Below, one piece after another: positions 33,443 through 45,850 of a DNA stretch of 64,000 nucleotides. The DNA comes from Homalodisca vitripennis (taxonomy: Eukaryota > Arthropoda > Insecta > Hemiptera > Cicadellidae). The translations under genes were made by a program, and so were the position numbers. The notes below the pieces were generated by a model. It searched no databases. It was not told the origin of the DNA and worked only from the letters and a program-made list of their open reading frames with translations. Location: assembly GCF_021130785.1 (NCBI RefSeq), contig NC_060214.1:5421001-5485000 (forward strand), written 5' to 3'. Position 1 is the stretch's first letter. Every line of letters starts with the position of its first letter.

Positions 33443-36400
33443 GGTTTCATAAGTCTAAGAATACTAATTTTACAAACAGCAATGCAGTAAGAAAAGAAAA
33501 ACACTATTTTATGAGAGTCTATGGTAAGGTAATTAGAAATTGGAGTAAATTAAACTATAGAAAACCTAATTTAAGACTAAATGTTAGACAGTGTAACAAT
33601 ATGCCTTTAATTGAAGCTATAGTGGGTAAAAATGTAAAAACAAACTGCACATTAGATACTGGTGCTACAAGAGATATAATGAGTAAAGAATTTTATGATA
33701 GCCTATTGTTGAATAAAAATGTTTCTAAATTAATGAAGTCAGATGATAGAATGTTTGCTGCAAATAACACTGAAATAAAATGCTTTGGTTACTGTTATGC
33801 TAAGATAAAAATTTCTAAATTTTGTTGGAAAGTAAAAGTTATTGTATTGGATAATTTAAAATGGGACATTGTATTGGGAATCCCATTTATAACTAATAGC
33901 AAATTAATTTTAGATCTTGATGGAGATTCATGTTATTTTAAATTCAATTGTAATGAGAAAATAACTATTGTCAGACAACAGCCTTTTGAACATGAAGTAA
34001 ACAGCATTGATGTAAAAATAGGGTGCACTAGAGCTGAGGCTGAGATACAAAACCTTATAGGGGATTTTCCAAATGTTTTTACTCCAAAATTAGGAGAGGC
34101 TCTAGATTTGGAAGTGAGATTAGTTCTAAATGACCCCACACCTGTAAATATTAGGCCTTATTTTATGAGCCCTCCTACTGTAAATAAGATGAAAACAATA
34201 ATACAGGATTGGTTGGACCAAGGAATAATTGAACCCAGTACTTCAGCCTACTCCAGTCCAGCCTTTTTAACCAAAAAGGACAGACTTGTAGTCAATTATA
34301 CCGAATTAAATAAAAAGTTACAGAAAATTGATTTTCCCATTGGTGATTTAAATAATTATTATCAACATCTTATTGGAGCCAAATATTTTTCAATAATAGA
34401 TTTAAGAAAAAGTTTTTTGCAATGTCCATTATCACCTGATAGTCAAGATCTTACCTCATTTAGCACTATATTTGGTAAATATAAATTTAAACGAGTACCC
34501 TTTGGTTTACATGTTGGTAGTGCTGTATTGTCCGCCTATCTGGACAAAGTCCTAGACAATATAAAATTTAAATATGTGATAAATTTTTGTGATGATATCT
34601 TAGTGTACAGTAAAGACCTTAATTCGGATTTAGTGCATGTCAGAGAGATTGTAAATAGACTAAGCAAACATGGCTTAACGGCAAACCTAGAGAAAGCAAA
34701 GTTTTGTTTTGAGGAAATCTCCTTTTTGGGGAATTTAATTAAAAATAATACAGTAACTATAGATCCCGAGCGAACAAGGAGTATAAGAGAATTTATGCCG
34801 CCTAAGAACGCCAAACAAATTTCACAGTTTTTAGGTATGACTAATTTCTTTTCAAAATTTATAAATAATTATGCCGATTTATGTAATCCTTTAAATCGTT
34901 TAAGAAGGAAAAACGCTAAATTTATTTGGACAAGTGAATGTCAAGATTCGTTTGTAAAGTTGAAAGAAGCTATAATGAATCATCCTGTACTCCAGTTAGC
35001 CGATTTTTTCAAAGCAATTTATAGTAATGACAGATGCTAGTGGAATAGCCGCAGGTGGTTGTTTATTACAGGAAAACAACCAAAATGAATTAATGCCAAT
35101 AGCCTATTACTCTAGGAAATTTACTGATGCCGAATTAAAATATACTGTTTATGAAAAAGAAGCTCTGAGTGCACTAATTTGCATAGAAAAATGGCACGAA
35201 TTTTTAGAAGTAAGAACCTTTAAATTAATAACTGATAACCAAGCTTTATCCTATGTCCTCAATCACAAAAGGAAGGTAGGAAGACTTGCCCGGTGGATCG
35301 AGAGGATTTTGAATTTGCCATTTGAGGTGGAATTTAAAAGTTCCACCGATAATGCGCTGGCAGATGCCCTATCACGTATGTTTGAGGGCGAGTCGACGGG
35401 AACAGCTGATCCGAGCCCCAGTGACTGCCGGAACGTTCCAGACCAGGATAAAAATAGATTATCGATTTCCTTCTGCCATTCAAACTCCTCCCGAAGGCAA
35501 ACATGTAAACGAACATCTAATGTAAAGCCTAAAATGCAGATAAATAATAAATGCAATAACAAGGATAATTTGTGGTTGTTAATTAATGATTTGCCATTAG
35601 CGTTTAAAGATTTAGAAAAATATCAACTTCAAGATAAAGAAACTCAGAAAATCATTCAATCTGTAAAAAGCAATAGTAACAATTTATGTTATTTTATAAA
35701 AAACAATTTACTGATGTACAAAAGGAATTTAAAAAGTAAGAGTAAGATATTTTTGCCTGTACAGTTAGTTGATTTAGTATATGAATTCTTCCACAGTTCT
35801 TTAATAGGATATCATTTAGGCATTGCTAGAACGCAAAAGAAAATTAATCAGTATTTTTATAGACCTGATTTAGACGAAATTATAAAGGCAAAAGTCAAAA
35901 GATGTAATGTTTGTAAAATGAGTAAAGTGTGCCAAAGAAAATGAAGGCGAATTAGTATCTGTGCCATTTAAGAACAATATGGATTGTTTATTCATAGATC
36001 TTTTGGGTCCCTTAGTGAGAACTAGAAACAGTAATGTATATTTACTTGTAGTTGTAGATGCCGCCAGTAAATTTATATGGCTAATCCCTTTGAGGGAATG
36101 TAAGAGTGCTGAAATATGTAATAAATTAGACCGCATAATTTTTAACAACTTTTCTGTACCTAAAATAATAGTGTCAGACAATGCCGCATATTTTACATCA
36201 CTGTATTTTAAGAAGTTCTTATTTAAGAATTTTATTGAACACCGTAGACTAGCGCCTTACAGGGCTAATGGAAATCAATCAGAAAGGCATATTAGAAACA
36301 TATCTACATTATTACGTAGTTTCTATCACAACTGTCATAGTAATTGGGATAATGACCTAGGCTATATACAATTAAGTTTAAACACCGCCCATAATGAAGG

Positions 36401-36809
36401 CACATGTTTTGCTGCCTTTGATTTAATGTTTAATCATTCCTGTAATAATGCTTTATCTAATTTATGGAAGCTAAATGATCTAATTGGTGAGAATTTGTCC
36501 AAGGAAACTGTTGTAAACAATTTAAAGAGAGCTGTGGTGAATGTAAAAAGGAGTATAGCACATAACAGTAATAGACAAAAGTACTCAGAGCAAAATGTAA
36601 AACATCCCTTTAAGTTGCATTCCTTAGTATGGATTAGAACCCACTATTTAAGCAATAAGGTAGAAAAGTTTTGTGCAAAATTAGCACCAAAATATGTAGG
36701 AATTTATAGAATTTTATATTTTTTAAGCCCTGTAACTTGTATTGTACAACACACTGAAAATGTTTTGAATGTAAAAAAGGTTCATATTGTAGATTTAAAA
36801 TTAAATTAA
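33391..36809 (+). pseudogene. pol: Gypsy pol: protease, RT, RNase H, integrase; two frame breaks
   Basis: Pol follows gag in the -1 frame. Segment one (33391-35040) holds the aspartic protease (LDTGATRDIM near 33650) and the reverse transcriptase (FSIIDLRKSFLQCPL, RVPFGLHVGSA and the catalytic NFCDDILVYS near 34585). Segment two (to 35944) holds RNase H (TDASGIAAGG, YEKEALS, ITDNQALSYV, ADALSR) and the integrase HHCC finger (two His near 35790-35815, then CNVCK). Segment three (to 36809) has the integrase core: the Asp of CLFIDLLGP, the Asp of IVSDNAAYF and the Glu of NQSERHIRN. The breaks fall at or next to homopolymers (T run 35004-35009, A run 35938-35941), so they may be recent mutations or assembly errors. 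Domain order identifies Ty3/gypsy. Confidence 0.9.
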
Positions 36810-36832
36810 GACCTGTTCTGTATAAAAAAAAA

Positions 36833-38300
36833 CTTTGTAGCGTCCCTAGCTTAAGGAACCACTTGCTGCCAAATTTAAAAGATAAGATAAAATCCAGGAA
36901 GTTAATTGTTTGGTGAATTCTTAACGAATGTGTCAATGGAAATAAAATATAGAAAAAGAATTTGTAAATAGACTTTGTATAAGTAAATGAGACAGAGTTG
37001 ATCCTGACTATTTGTAATAAAGGAAACAAATATAAAAAGTGTATAACGACTTGGTTGTTGATCTTAATATTCCAGAGTATTAATATATAAATCATCAATA
37101 ATACATCCAAGACGATATAAAATATTTTTTTGATTAGTAAAGATCCTAGTGAATATTAAGTACAATGTATTACTAAAATTGTTAACTATTAAATATTATC
37201 TGGTTTGTCTAAAATAAAAATCACAGTTCTAAATGAAAACAATGGATTTATTTTTAACTGGCAAATTAATAAGTTCAACGTTTCAGAATTTTTATCACTC
37301 TATTTTCCACAAAGAATTGACAAACCTTTTAGTAAATTAAAAAATTCCTTTGGCAAGAAATAAAAATATTAATCAAATTATCAAACTAAAAATCAGAGCT
37401 CTCTTCTAAAATAAAATAATAAAGTTTTAAAATAAAATGAAATACCACTTGGAAATAATTAAAATAAAAATGTTCACTTCTAAATTCACTCAAAATACAA
37501 AATAAAATTTCAACTTCTCTTTACACTATTTGAACCTTAACTTTCAAGTCTCTGCAATTCAGATTACAACTCTTTCTCTAACAATTATAAAGTTCAATTA
37601 ATTTTCAATTAATAATTCACAATAAACAGTTCCAGTTAAATATTAATAAATTACTACCTTTTCAAATCTCAATTAAAGTTATTAACAAAGTTCAATTTTA
37701 ATTCACTTCTCTTGCAAGCATGAACCAAATGTAACTTGTATGATTCTATTATGCTCTATTGTTCTTCGAGAATAAGTTATTCAGATTGCTCTGTAGTTTC
37801 TATGAATTTAATTTTTTCCTATAAAAAAGACAACAAAATTAATTTAAAATCAGATCAGGATAAATATTTCAATAAAACGTACAATAAAGTGGTGCTTACC
37901 TCAAAATCACTCGCGGAAAAAAATTTAAGAAATACGGCGCACTGCAATTAACTTTACTCACGAAAATAACCAAAAGAAGGGCGAAAATTATGAGCGGGCG
38001 CTTAAATACTTCCCTTTCCAAGACATCCGTGGAGCTCTCTCATTGGTCCAGCTGTATCAAACCAGGAGAACAATACTCACAATAAGACAAGTTCTAATCA
38101 ATTCAAGGCAGTCAACCTGCCTTCCTAACAATTTAAAACTACCAGTGCTAACTTGCCAAAGGATTACATGTTCGATTTTACCCTGACATTTCACAATCTA
38201 ATCTAAAATTAAGTCCCAATATTTCGATCCCAAAATTTTTATTTAATTTAAGTTTTAATTTAAAAAAATAAATCAATGTAGCTTTAAAAACGCTACAAAG
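36833..38300. mobile_element. Possible nested inverted-repeat element inside the gypsy copy
   Basis: CTTTGTAGCGT (36833-36843) is an exact inverted match to ACGCTACAAAG (38290-38300). Between them lies very AT-rich sequence with many AAATAAAAT words, which differs from the gypsy coding part and has no transposase. I see no clear target duplication. It could be a non-autonomous DNA element or simply native 3' sequence of the gypsy family. Confidence 0.35.
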
Positions 38301-38404
38301 TGTGTCTGTCTTTTGTACGTATGTCAAAATATTGAAGTTTGAATTTTGTTGATATATTTGAAGTGTTCTAATTAAGGTAGATGTAAGATGTATAGGATGT
38401 TGTA

Positions 38405-38432
38405 TGTAAATATATATATATATATATTAAGA
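38405..38432. repeat. TA microsatellite
   Basis: A run of about ten TA units in the 3' noncoding part of the gypsy element. Confidence 0.85.
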
Positions 38433-38741
38433 GTAATGCAGTATTAATAAGGAATGGGAGACTTAGCTTCTCGTGAGGGGATGTTTCATTCCAAAGTATT
38501 CGATCAATATTGGTAACTTGACGCAAGTCTCAGGGTATTTATTGGTAAAACACTATACACAAAACACTAGTATGAATGCGACGCCTATCTAACACTACAC
38601 TACACTTATTCACGATTTAATCGCCTTAAATGCCCTTATTCTCGCAACGACCCGCAAATTCTAAAACGCTGCAACGTGCACTGAATTGAAATAGTTTGCC
38701 TAAATCGATTTTCTATTTTTGATCCCTAAGCGACCAGTTAA

Positions 38742-39866
38742 GGGGGTTCGGTATACAAAAAATGAAATTTTTATAAATTTTCGTGTTTTATTATTTTATT
38801 ATTCTATGACTAATTCCTGACATTTTAATGCAAAAACTATTAAAATCCGATGATGGGAACTATTTTTATTTTTATTTTGAAAAATATACTACATGCCAAC
38901 AATTTAGTGTTTCCATTGCAACTGAAGTATTTGTTATAGTAACACAGTTGTATTCTTCCAAACTATGATTTAGATTTATGGGTTGGTACACCTGCCTTGT
39001 CTACTAACAAAAAATACAGCTGTCTATAACTGTCTTCAGTTACAATAAACCAATTTTGTGTTTGTAAACAAAACAAGTTCTGTTTGGTGGATTGTAGTTA
39101 CTGTTATTTTGTTTGTAGAACGCATTTGATTTCTAAAATGCCTAGAAGTAATAGAATTTTTAAGAAGAGAAAAAGTGAGTTTTACAAAAAGAAAGTAGTT
39201 GTAGAGTGTGAAAGCAGTGGTAGTGGTGTTGTTTTGGAAGAAACTGTGGAAGATAGGTTAGTTGAGAGTGAAACTGAGCCTACTCCTACGCCGAATAATG
39301 AGGACACAGATGATGTTGTTAGTGCTTCAAAAGTGAAACTAGGTAATATCAGTCAAAATTATAAAAACATAACTGATAAGGAGCCTAATTTCCAAAATGA
39401 TAACCCTAGTTATGCAGCTGGATGTCATTAATATTATAATAAAGGTCAGTGAATTCACTTATTTGATGTGTGTTGCGTTTAGCTGCGATTTCCCGAAAAT
39501 TTACTTTTTTATCACTTATGTATCTTTTTCTCAAGATCCACTGATCAGATTAACATAAAACAAAATACACATGTACTTAAGACCAGTACACACATTTAGA
39601 GCGGAAGACATTATAAAAATCTATATTAAATTTTTATTAAAAAAATTATAATTATAAATTATTTTACAAAAAATTAATAAATTTTTTATTTACAACAAAT
39701 TAATTAAAAACTTCTTTTTTTAACTTTGTTCCGCTCTAAATGTTAAAAAAGGTCTAAATAGTAGTGTCCTAAAGTTTGATGATGATAGCTTAAAAGGTTT
39801 CTGAGAAAAAGGTACATAAAATTGGCCAAATTAACATGGGAAGGATAGGGCATACCGAACCCCCTT
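38742..39866 (+). mobile_element. Kolobok-like transposon copy 2, internally deleted
   Basis: Ends and subterminal sequences match copy 1 closely, and TTAA flanks it at 38738-38741 and 39867-39870. About 1.5 kb of the transposase gene is missing. The deletion joint falls at TGATA, present in copy 1 both at 7815-7819 and at 9339-9343, so the loss used a five-base microhomology. It is younger than the gypsy insertion unless the gypsy lineage carries it. Confidence 0.93.
39138..39431 (+). CDS. Fused remnant of Kolobok-like transposase (97 aa)
   Basis: The deletion joins the basic N-terminus (MPRSNRIFKKRKSEF...) in frame to the last ten residues of copy 1 (DNPSYAAGCH), leaving an open frame of 97 codons with an ATG at 39138. 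The catalytic domain is gone. If expressed, it would keep the nuclear-import-like and possible DNA-binding N-terminus only; a regulatory role is speculation. Confidence 0.7.
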   Translation: MPRSNRIFKKRKSEFYKKKVVVECESSGSGVVLEETVEDRLVESETEPTPTPNNEDTDDVVSASKVKLGNISQNYKNITDKEPNFQNDNPSYAAGCH

Positions 39867-40045
39867 TTAAGAAGTCATAGAACTGCATTGGCATGCGATC
39901 TAGCGGATTTCATTGGAAACTTTTGAAACCCCGCGCTATGGTATTGTTATGGTTGAATTTGAATTTATGTAATGAATAAAAGTTTGAATTAAGTTTGTTA
40001 TTTAGAATATGTTTAAAGTAAAGTGATTAATTAGGTTGCGAAATC

Positions 40046-40062
40046 AAAACGGGGGGATATTC
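40046..40062 (+). promoter_or_regulatory. Polypurine tract of the gypsy element
   Basis: AAAACGGGGGGATA lies immediately upstream of the 3' LTR, where the primer for plus-strand DNA synthesis is expected. Confidence 0.7.
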
Positions 40063-40970
40063 CGTACCGTAAATTAGTTAATTAAATTTCATACAATGTA
40101 AATTTCGCAACCTAGTCAGCCAGTATAATATAATATTATTTTACATCCAATGTTCCGGAACTAAATTATTGGGCGGAGTAACTACCTAATTGGCACGCGT
40201 ATGAATATTTTCTTCTAACCCTTTGTAGCAGCCCAACTATGTGACCGAGCAGACCTCGCGCGCTTTGTCCGTAAGTAAAATTTATCTTTTCGTATCTTTA
40301 AATTAGCCCTTTGATGCCAAACATATAAAAATGAATATAACGTAAAGTAAAGATGTAAATAGTGAAGTAATGTACCCTTGAAGATCTTTTATTCGCTTGA
40401 TTGAGATAGATAAAAGTTGTGGCGTCATCCTTATGGTGACGAGCACGTTGTTATAAATAGTAATTTGTATCAATAAATGGCTAATACCGTCGCGAATTTG
40501 TTTTAGGCGAGTTTACGTGTCCCACGTGTCTCACGGCTCACAGGGCACATATTATTTGAGTAGAAGGCTACCAGTTTATTAACTTCTACTCATCGTCTAG
40601 TAACCACCGACTAGACATAACCCTTCTTAGACTACAGCGCCATTGTCTCGTGCCAAGACGCCGACACCCGGGTTGTGAGTCTACACATTGCGAAGGGAAG
40701 TAAAATCTTATGTCTTATAAAGTAAAACATCGTAGACATAATTTCAGAGAACATTGGATATTTTAGGCACACCTAGAAGATATACGTTTTTAGTTATTAT
40801 ATTCTAATTGGCAGCAACGTGGCATTACATAACTTTTCCTTTACCATCTAAAAGTGGTGCTTGTAAGTTTTCGTAATTAAACTGAACTTATAAGTAAACT
40901 TTGCATTTCTAGTATTTATTACTACGACCTCAGAAGTCACCACCCCCATGTGTTATCGTCATACGGTACA
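40063..40970 (+). repeat. Gypsy 3' LTR
   Basis: Matches the 5' LTR almost completely; differences seen include one in AACCTAGTCAGCC, one in TTCCGGAAC, a one-base deletion near 40321 and a three-base gap near 40765. The first base is C where the 5' LTR has T. The R unit resumes directly after it. Confidence 0.95.
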
Positions 40971-41700
40971 ATATTTACACTAGTATAAAATGCCTGAAAG
41001 ATTTCTCTCAGACACATTTAAGTAAGTAATTTTCTTGTTAATCTTTACATCTTTATATAAAATATGTGAGAATGGATATTAAAACCTTTAATGAATTTTA
41101 GGACAATAGTTGTAAACTGATTCATTCTGTACACTTAGAGTACTGAAGGGATTTAAAACAATAAATCACAAGTGTTTACGGTTTGTCAACAAAAAATACG
41201 AAAGTTATTTGTAGGTCAAGATAAAACAAGACAAGAAACTTATTGTATATTTCATTAAAATGATAATCCTTTTAACTGCAAATGGAACTGTTTCACTGTC
41301 TTTGCTGTTTTTAACTATCGCTAAATCTAAGATGAAAATAATTGATTTCATTAAAAAGAATAATTGAAGAAAAAACTTTGAATTGTAAATCAATAAAGTA
41401 ACTCATCTATAATTACTTGTCTCGATCCTGGTCTTCACCAGCGTACTCCGGGTGTAGATTTTCCACGTCCTGTGTGTTGAACGATTTAGAGCATTAAACG
41501 GAACAATTAAAAAGGTCCCTGGCCCTTATCAAGCTCTTGGCCATCGCGCTTGTTCCTGGTCGTGCTTCTTCATCCTAACGTGGCGTGAGTTTAACGAATT
41601 TTGTAAATAACAATATTAATTTATCATAATCTTGGTAATACATTTTCTTTCTTATTTCTATGGACATTTAAAAGATATGTGCACTGTTGTATGTCATCTG
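40971..41700 (-). repeat. R unit 10, right part
   Basis: Continues the unit interrupted at 31034: AGATTTCTCTCAGACACATT near 41000, TGTACACTTAGAGTACTG near 41131, AAAGTAACTCATCTATAA near 41396, GATCCTGGTCTTCACC near 41423 and TTCTATGGACATTTAA near 41655. Confidence 0.78.
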
Positions 41701-42429
41701 TTTCTTGTTTATGGTTTTTATCTTTACTTGCTTGTTTAAGTCAATACTATTATATTAACAATACATTGATTTTTGTTTTTCAGATTACCGTAACACATAC
41801 TATAAAGATAAACATCTTTTATTTTTCGTCTTCCGTAACAGTCAATTTGATAAATTATTATAATTTTTATCCAATATCCAGGCACAATACTCGATATGTC
41901 CCGTTATTGCTAAATAGTATATTTTCATAACCAGTCTGCAATGTTCAAACCTCTGTCCAAACATTAGTAGGGTTGTTGTATTGATTTAAATAACTGTCTA
42001 CATTCATTGCATAGTTGACATTTATTACTCTCCTGTACTTAAACTAATTATTCTTTTACATTGTTATACGTATCATGGTAGAGACTTTTTTAACTTTTGT
42101 ATAAACAAACTATTATATTTATTCCATTGTTCCACATAGTTGCGATATTCCTTTGTATAAATATATTTAAAACCCAGCTGGGATCACTTCTGGCTGTTTT
42201 ATACCTTCCTGCTGAAATTACCACTAGGCACATCAAAAACCAATGTGTCACTTAAATCTCGGCAGCATTATGGATGTCCACAAGCGGCACATCACTAACC
42301 GCAAATTTCAAGATTCTTGGGGTAAGGTTAATTCTACATTTCTAGTCTATTGAGACAGATGGCTGTGGGAATTGTTAGGGTTCGTTTTATATAAGAGTGA
42401 AAGGTTCTTGCCAGCCTAGACAAAAGGGT
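41701..42429. other. AT-rich sequence without recognised genes
   Basis: The frame 41679-41930 is AT-driven and lacks motifs. No element ends seen. Confidence 0.4.
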
Positions 42430-42615
42430 ATGGCACCCCCTACCTGCTTTGACTGAAGACGCCGGTTCAAAGATGGCCTCCCCCTCTTTCGAGGGGACAT
42501 GAAGAAATTAATTCCTTAAATTCTACCTCATGGATCACGATAGGAGACGGTCCCTACCCCTAACCTTACCTATCTAGAATATCCTGTCACTCCGGAAGAC
42601 TAGATCATTTTCCTC
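42430..42615 (-). repeat. Dispersed repeat, inverted copy of 23.6-23.8 kb
   Basis: On the minus strand it reads GGAGTGACAGGATATTC, GGTAAGGTTAGGGG and GGTAGGGGGTGCCATACCC, collinear with the other copy. No coding content recognised. Confidence 0.6.
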
Positions 42616-42759
42616 ACCGGGTACAAGATTGAGATAGATTTCCTCGGAGTTAAAATTACGTGTACCTTTGAACATACTTCACTATACCTCCTTGTTTCTT
42701 AAAAGCCAAGAGAATGTACATAAAAATAACTCTGAAATAATGTATACACTTGGAATTGA

Positions 42760-43375
42760 GTTCTTGTGATCACGGACAGCTGCTAGTTTTGGGGGAATTT
42801 CTAGATTCTGAGACTCGCAGCTTTTAGGAGTTTCTTCCCTCTAAGACATTGCAGCCACTGGGAGCGCTACAACTATAGCAATTTCCGGACCTTAAAAGAG
42901 CTAATACAACCCCTCACCCTCTGAGAGATGCTTAATCTCAGGCAGTTTTCTGTCTTTGGGAGGTCTAAACCCTTGGAGCTCTCGCCCTCTAACAACTACG
43001 GATCTGTTACTGCATGCCGTTTATGTCAGAATTAAAACTATGGAAGCTCACGGTATGCTTTAGCTCCTGCTCTCTGGGAGTTTCCGGCGTCTTAGTGTTT
43101 TCGGTTCCTAGTAGCACTTGGTATTTGGATCCGAGGCCTCAAATAGCTCTCAAATTTGAAGGGTCTTAGCTTCTGACAGTTACCGATCCAGGGAAGTTTT
43201 TGAAGTCTCTAGTATCTCCCGGGCAACTGCAGATCATAAACTTTGTTAGATATTGGGCATTTATGCTGCTGCTAACTAGGCTAACTTTTTTGGGTTTTGG
43301 CTCATTCTTGGCTATCTCACTCTTAAAAACTACTGGGTGATTGCGAGTAGTACCAATAAAACATGATTATTTCGT
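42760..43375. repeat. GC-richer dispersed repeat with internal periodicity, copy 1
   Basis: From about 43055 it is collinear with 51890-52235: AGCTCCTGCTCTCTGGGAG, CTCTCAAATTTGAAGGGTCT, TAGCTTCTGACAGTTACCG and GGCTCATTCTTGGCTATCTC. Upstream the same kind of phrase (GGAGTTTC, CTCTAA, GCAG) recurs every 40-50 bp in a loose tandem fashion. Open frames are short. Family unknown. Confidence 0.6.
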
Positions 43376-44919
43376 GGGCATTTAGTGCACAGAAAATACA
43401 TCTTGCCTAGGCAAAAGGAACAACGGCCCGATTGTCAATCCGAGCAATACCTAATGGCTAGGACTCAGTGAGAAAGCGGCATGTATCTATTTGTCTGATT
43501 GATATGGCTATTTGTAAAAATGTATCCATAGGATCTTTACGTACATCAGCTCTTAGTAGACTTACTCATAAAATCATAAGGGTTGCAGGTCAGCTGATTT
43601 CAACTTACATGGTAGGATCTATCAGTATTCTGCATGAAAGTTGGTTAAGTTAGCTCTATGTATATAAAGAGCTATATATATATATTAAAACTTTCCTATC
43701 ATATCATATTATTTACATTTCCCTTTAGGAACTAATTGAGTACATTTAATCATGAAGAAGCTCTGGAGTAAATTATTTAGAGAATGAATTAATTAGGGTA
43801 AAACCAGAATATGTAGATGTGAATGTCTACCTATAGCCGGACTACTCCAGTACTATACAAGGGTCATTGTGCTTATAAAATATAAACTATATTATTTAAC
43901 AGTGTAAATAAGAATGAACAGTAGATATCTCCAGAGAAACTAAACATATGGTTCGCGGAATCAGAACTTGTACAGAGAACACACAGCCTTATTGTTAGAA
44001 TGTTCATTTGAAATATCATATGCTTAGATATGTTCAAAACTTCTGATTAGTTAAAAATATTATATTTTAAAAAGATAGATTTAATTAGATACGGTTAGTA
44101 ACTTTATTTAGTTTTAATTAGAGATAAATGTATGATTATGAGAGAAGAAGCATAAGCTTTAATTAAAAATATATCATGTCGGCCTATCAGTATACGCCAT
44201 CGATGAATATGTAACCACAGGTATAGTTAATTTTTCAAAGAAAATAATAAAATAAGGTATTAATAAATAATATTATGACAAGTTTAAAAAAGACTCAATA
44301 GAAAATTTTACGATGCATGGATACTGTAATGCATTTTTTATTTTTGACAATGAAATCAAAATTTTAGGAGACTTTATGACTTTAGGTTACGAAAATATTG
44401 TGCTCCAACTGGGACTCGAACTAATATGATGGTAAAAGATGTCTAATAGACACATTCATGCAATTATTTCTTGTGCACGTGGCTACTAGATCTCAAAACA
44501 CGAGAGCACTCTCCCATACAAATAAAACAATTTATTTCAAGTTGAACAGTTATCAATGCCGTACAGGCTCCATTAAACCGTTCATAACCTTTAATCATAA
44601 TTTTAGGTTTTCAAATCTAAATATCACCTTTACCCGTCACATGTACAGTGTTTTAAATTCAAGTAATCGTATACCTCAAATTGCTTAAAAACTATCGGCC
44701 ATGAATGCTGAATTAGAGTACCTAACCAAACAAATTTGTGTTCTCTGGAGAGTTCTGGAGATTTATTATTACTTTCATTTGGCAGAGTGCTCTCTCATTT
44801 TCAGCTGAGGCATTTTTCAATGAACATCACAACAACTCATTCTAGTTTGTAGAAAGTATAAATTAGAAATTGACATTGAAATCTAATAAGGTATTTATAT
44901 TAGTTTATCAGTTTAATTT
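43376..44919. other. AT-rich sequence with small dispersed repeats
   Basis: No gene seen; frames at 43468-43653 and 44458-44688 lack motifs. Segments near 44430-44470 and 44545-44565 resemble parts of 24.5-24.7 kb (the second one inverted). Confidence 0.4.
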
Positions 44920-45850
44920 ACTATATCTTATTTCTATAGTGTGAGAGGGACATCTGGTGTTAAAAAGTCAGTAACTAATTGAATCACTTGAACAACACAG
45001 ACCATATTTTTCTCAAAAATGATTATTACTGTTTAAACAAATTATTAAATGTAATAAATAAACATAATTCAGTTAGTGGTGTTATACCATAAACTGTTTC
45101 CAACTCAAGGTGAATATTGATTTAACTGAAAAGTTGCCAGAACAATTTAAAATATAAATCATTTATGTAATATTTCTCCTTGTATAAAATATGAACAGTT
45201 TCCACCTGTACGCTTTGGGTACAGAATGATAAAAATAGCATAAAATAAACGTTTAGCAGCTTCTACACAAGACGAGCAATTGGAATTTGTTAATCACTAT
45301 AATTAACAAGATCAAGAAAGGAATCTGAAATAATTATTGTAAAAATATAATTATGTATATTAAATTATGATATGTATTCGTGATCTCGTTACATATTATG
45401 AACTGTTCCAGTGTTTTTTGTTATACATAATGTTCGCTAAAATATGAAATAAACTGCTTTGTGTAAAAAGAGATAGTGAGAGTATACATTGTGATTTCTA
45501 AATAATAAAACTAAGTAACTCACCCTTGTAGGTCCTGGTCTTGGTCCTGCACCTGGGCATCGTATCCTGTCCCTGGTGGTGGTTCTCCAACTTACTGAGA
45601 ACTACTTTTTAACGAGGAAAGTGAACCGTCCAACAAAATATTAAAGACATCTCAAAACTTTTACTTGTGGTTTCTATGGAAATCTACAATTTTAATAAAT
45701 ATTACCGTTGGGGGGACTTATTTTTATTTCAATATTAAACTAAATATTTTTAGGTGACGTGTTTTACTAAAATTCATCCGACTAACACACAACAACTTTT
45801 ACCAACTCTTATTATCTGATTATTATTACGTATATTCTGTGCTGAAGGAA
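44920..45850 (-). repeat. R unit 11
   Basis: Shows GTGAGAGGGACATCTGGTG near 44941, CAGTAACTAATTGAATC near 44970, TGTACGCTTTGGGTACAG near 45208, TAACTCACCCTTGTAGGTC near 45516 with GGTCTTGGTCCTGCACC, and a TTTCTATGGAAAT box near 45671. On the minus strand the acidic box here ends in CTACAAG followed by GGTGAGTTA, the best splice-donor match among the units. Confidence 0.6.

Larger units (their letters stand above)
31035..40970 (+). mobile_element. Ty3/gypsy LTR retrotransposon with nested insertions
   Basis: Two LTRs of about 910 bp bound gag, protease, reverse transcriptase, RNase H and integrase in the gypsy order. The target is an R unit: left flank TTTTCAATAT and right flank ATATTTACACTAG join to the uninterrupted form seen near 30010. 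Read as TG...CA, the LTRs give a 4-bp duplication (ATAT); read as GTAC...GTAC, they give 6 bp (AATATT). By eye the LTRs differ at about seven places (substitutions and small indels), so the insertion is young. The 3.2 kb between integrase and 3' LTR holds a deleted Kolobok-like copy and another possible insertion. No envelope gene is seen. Confidence 0.95.

Noticed and set aside
34995..35030. Second programmed frameshift at the T run between RT and RNase H
   Set aside because: Gypsy pol is normally one frame here; the break is at a homopolymer, as is the one at 35938-35941, and both look like indels.
36810..40062. Envelope gene behind gypsy integrase
   Set aside because: No long frame, signal peptide or membrane segment is present; the space is filled by noncoding sequence and nested insertions.
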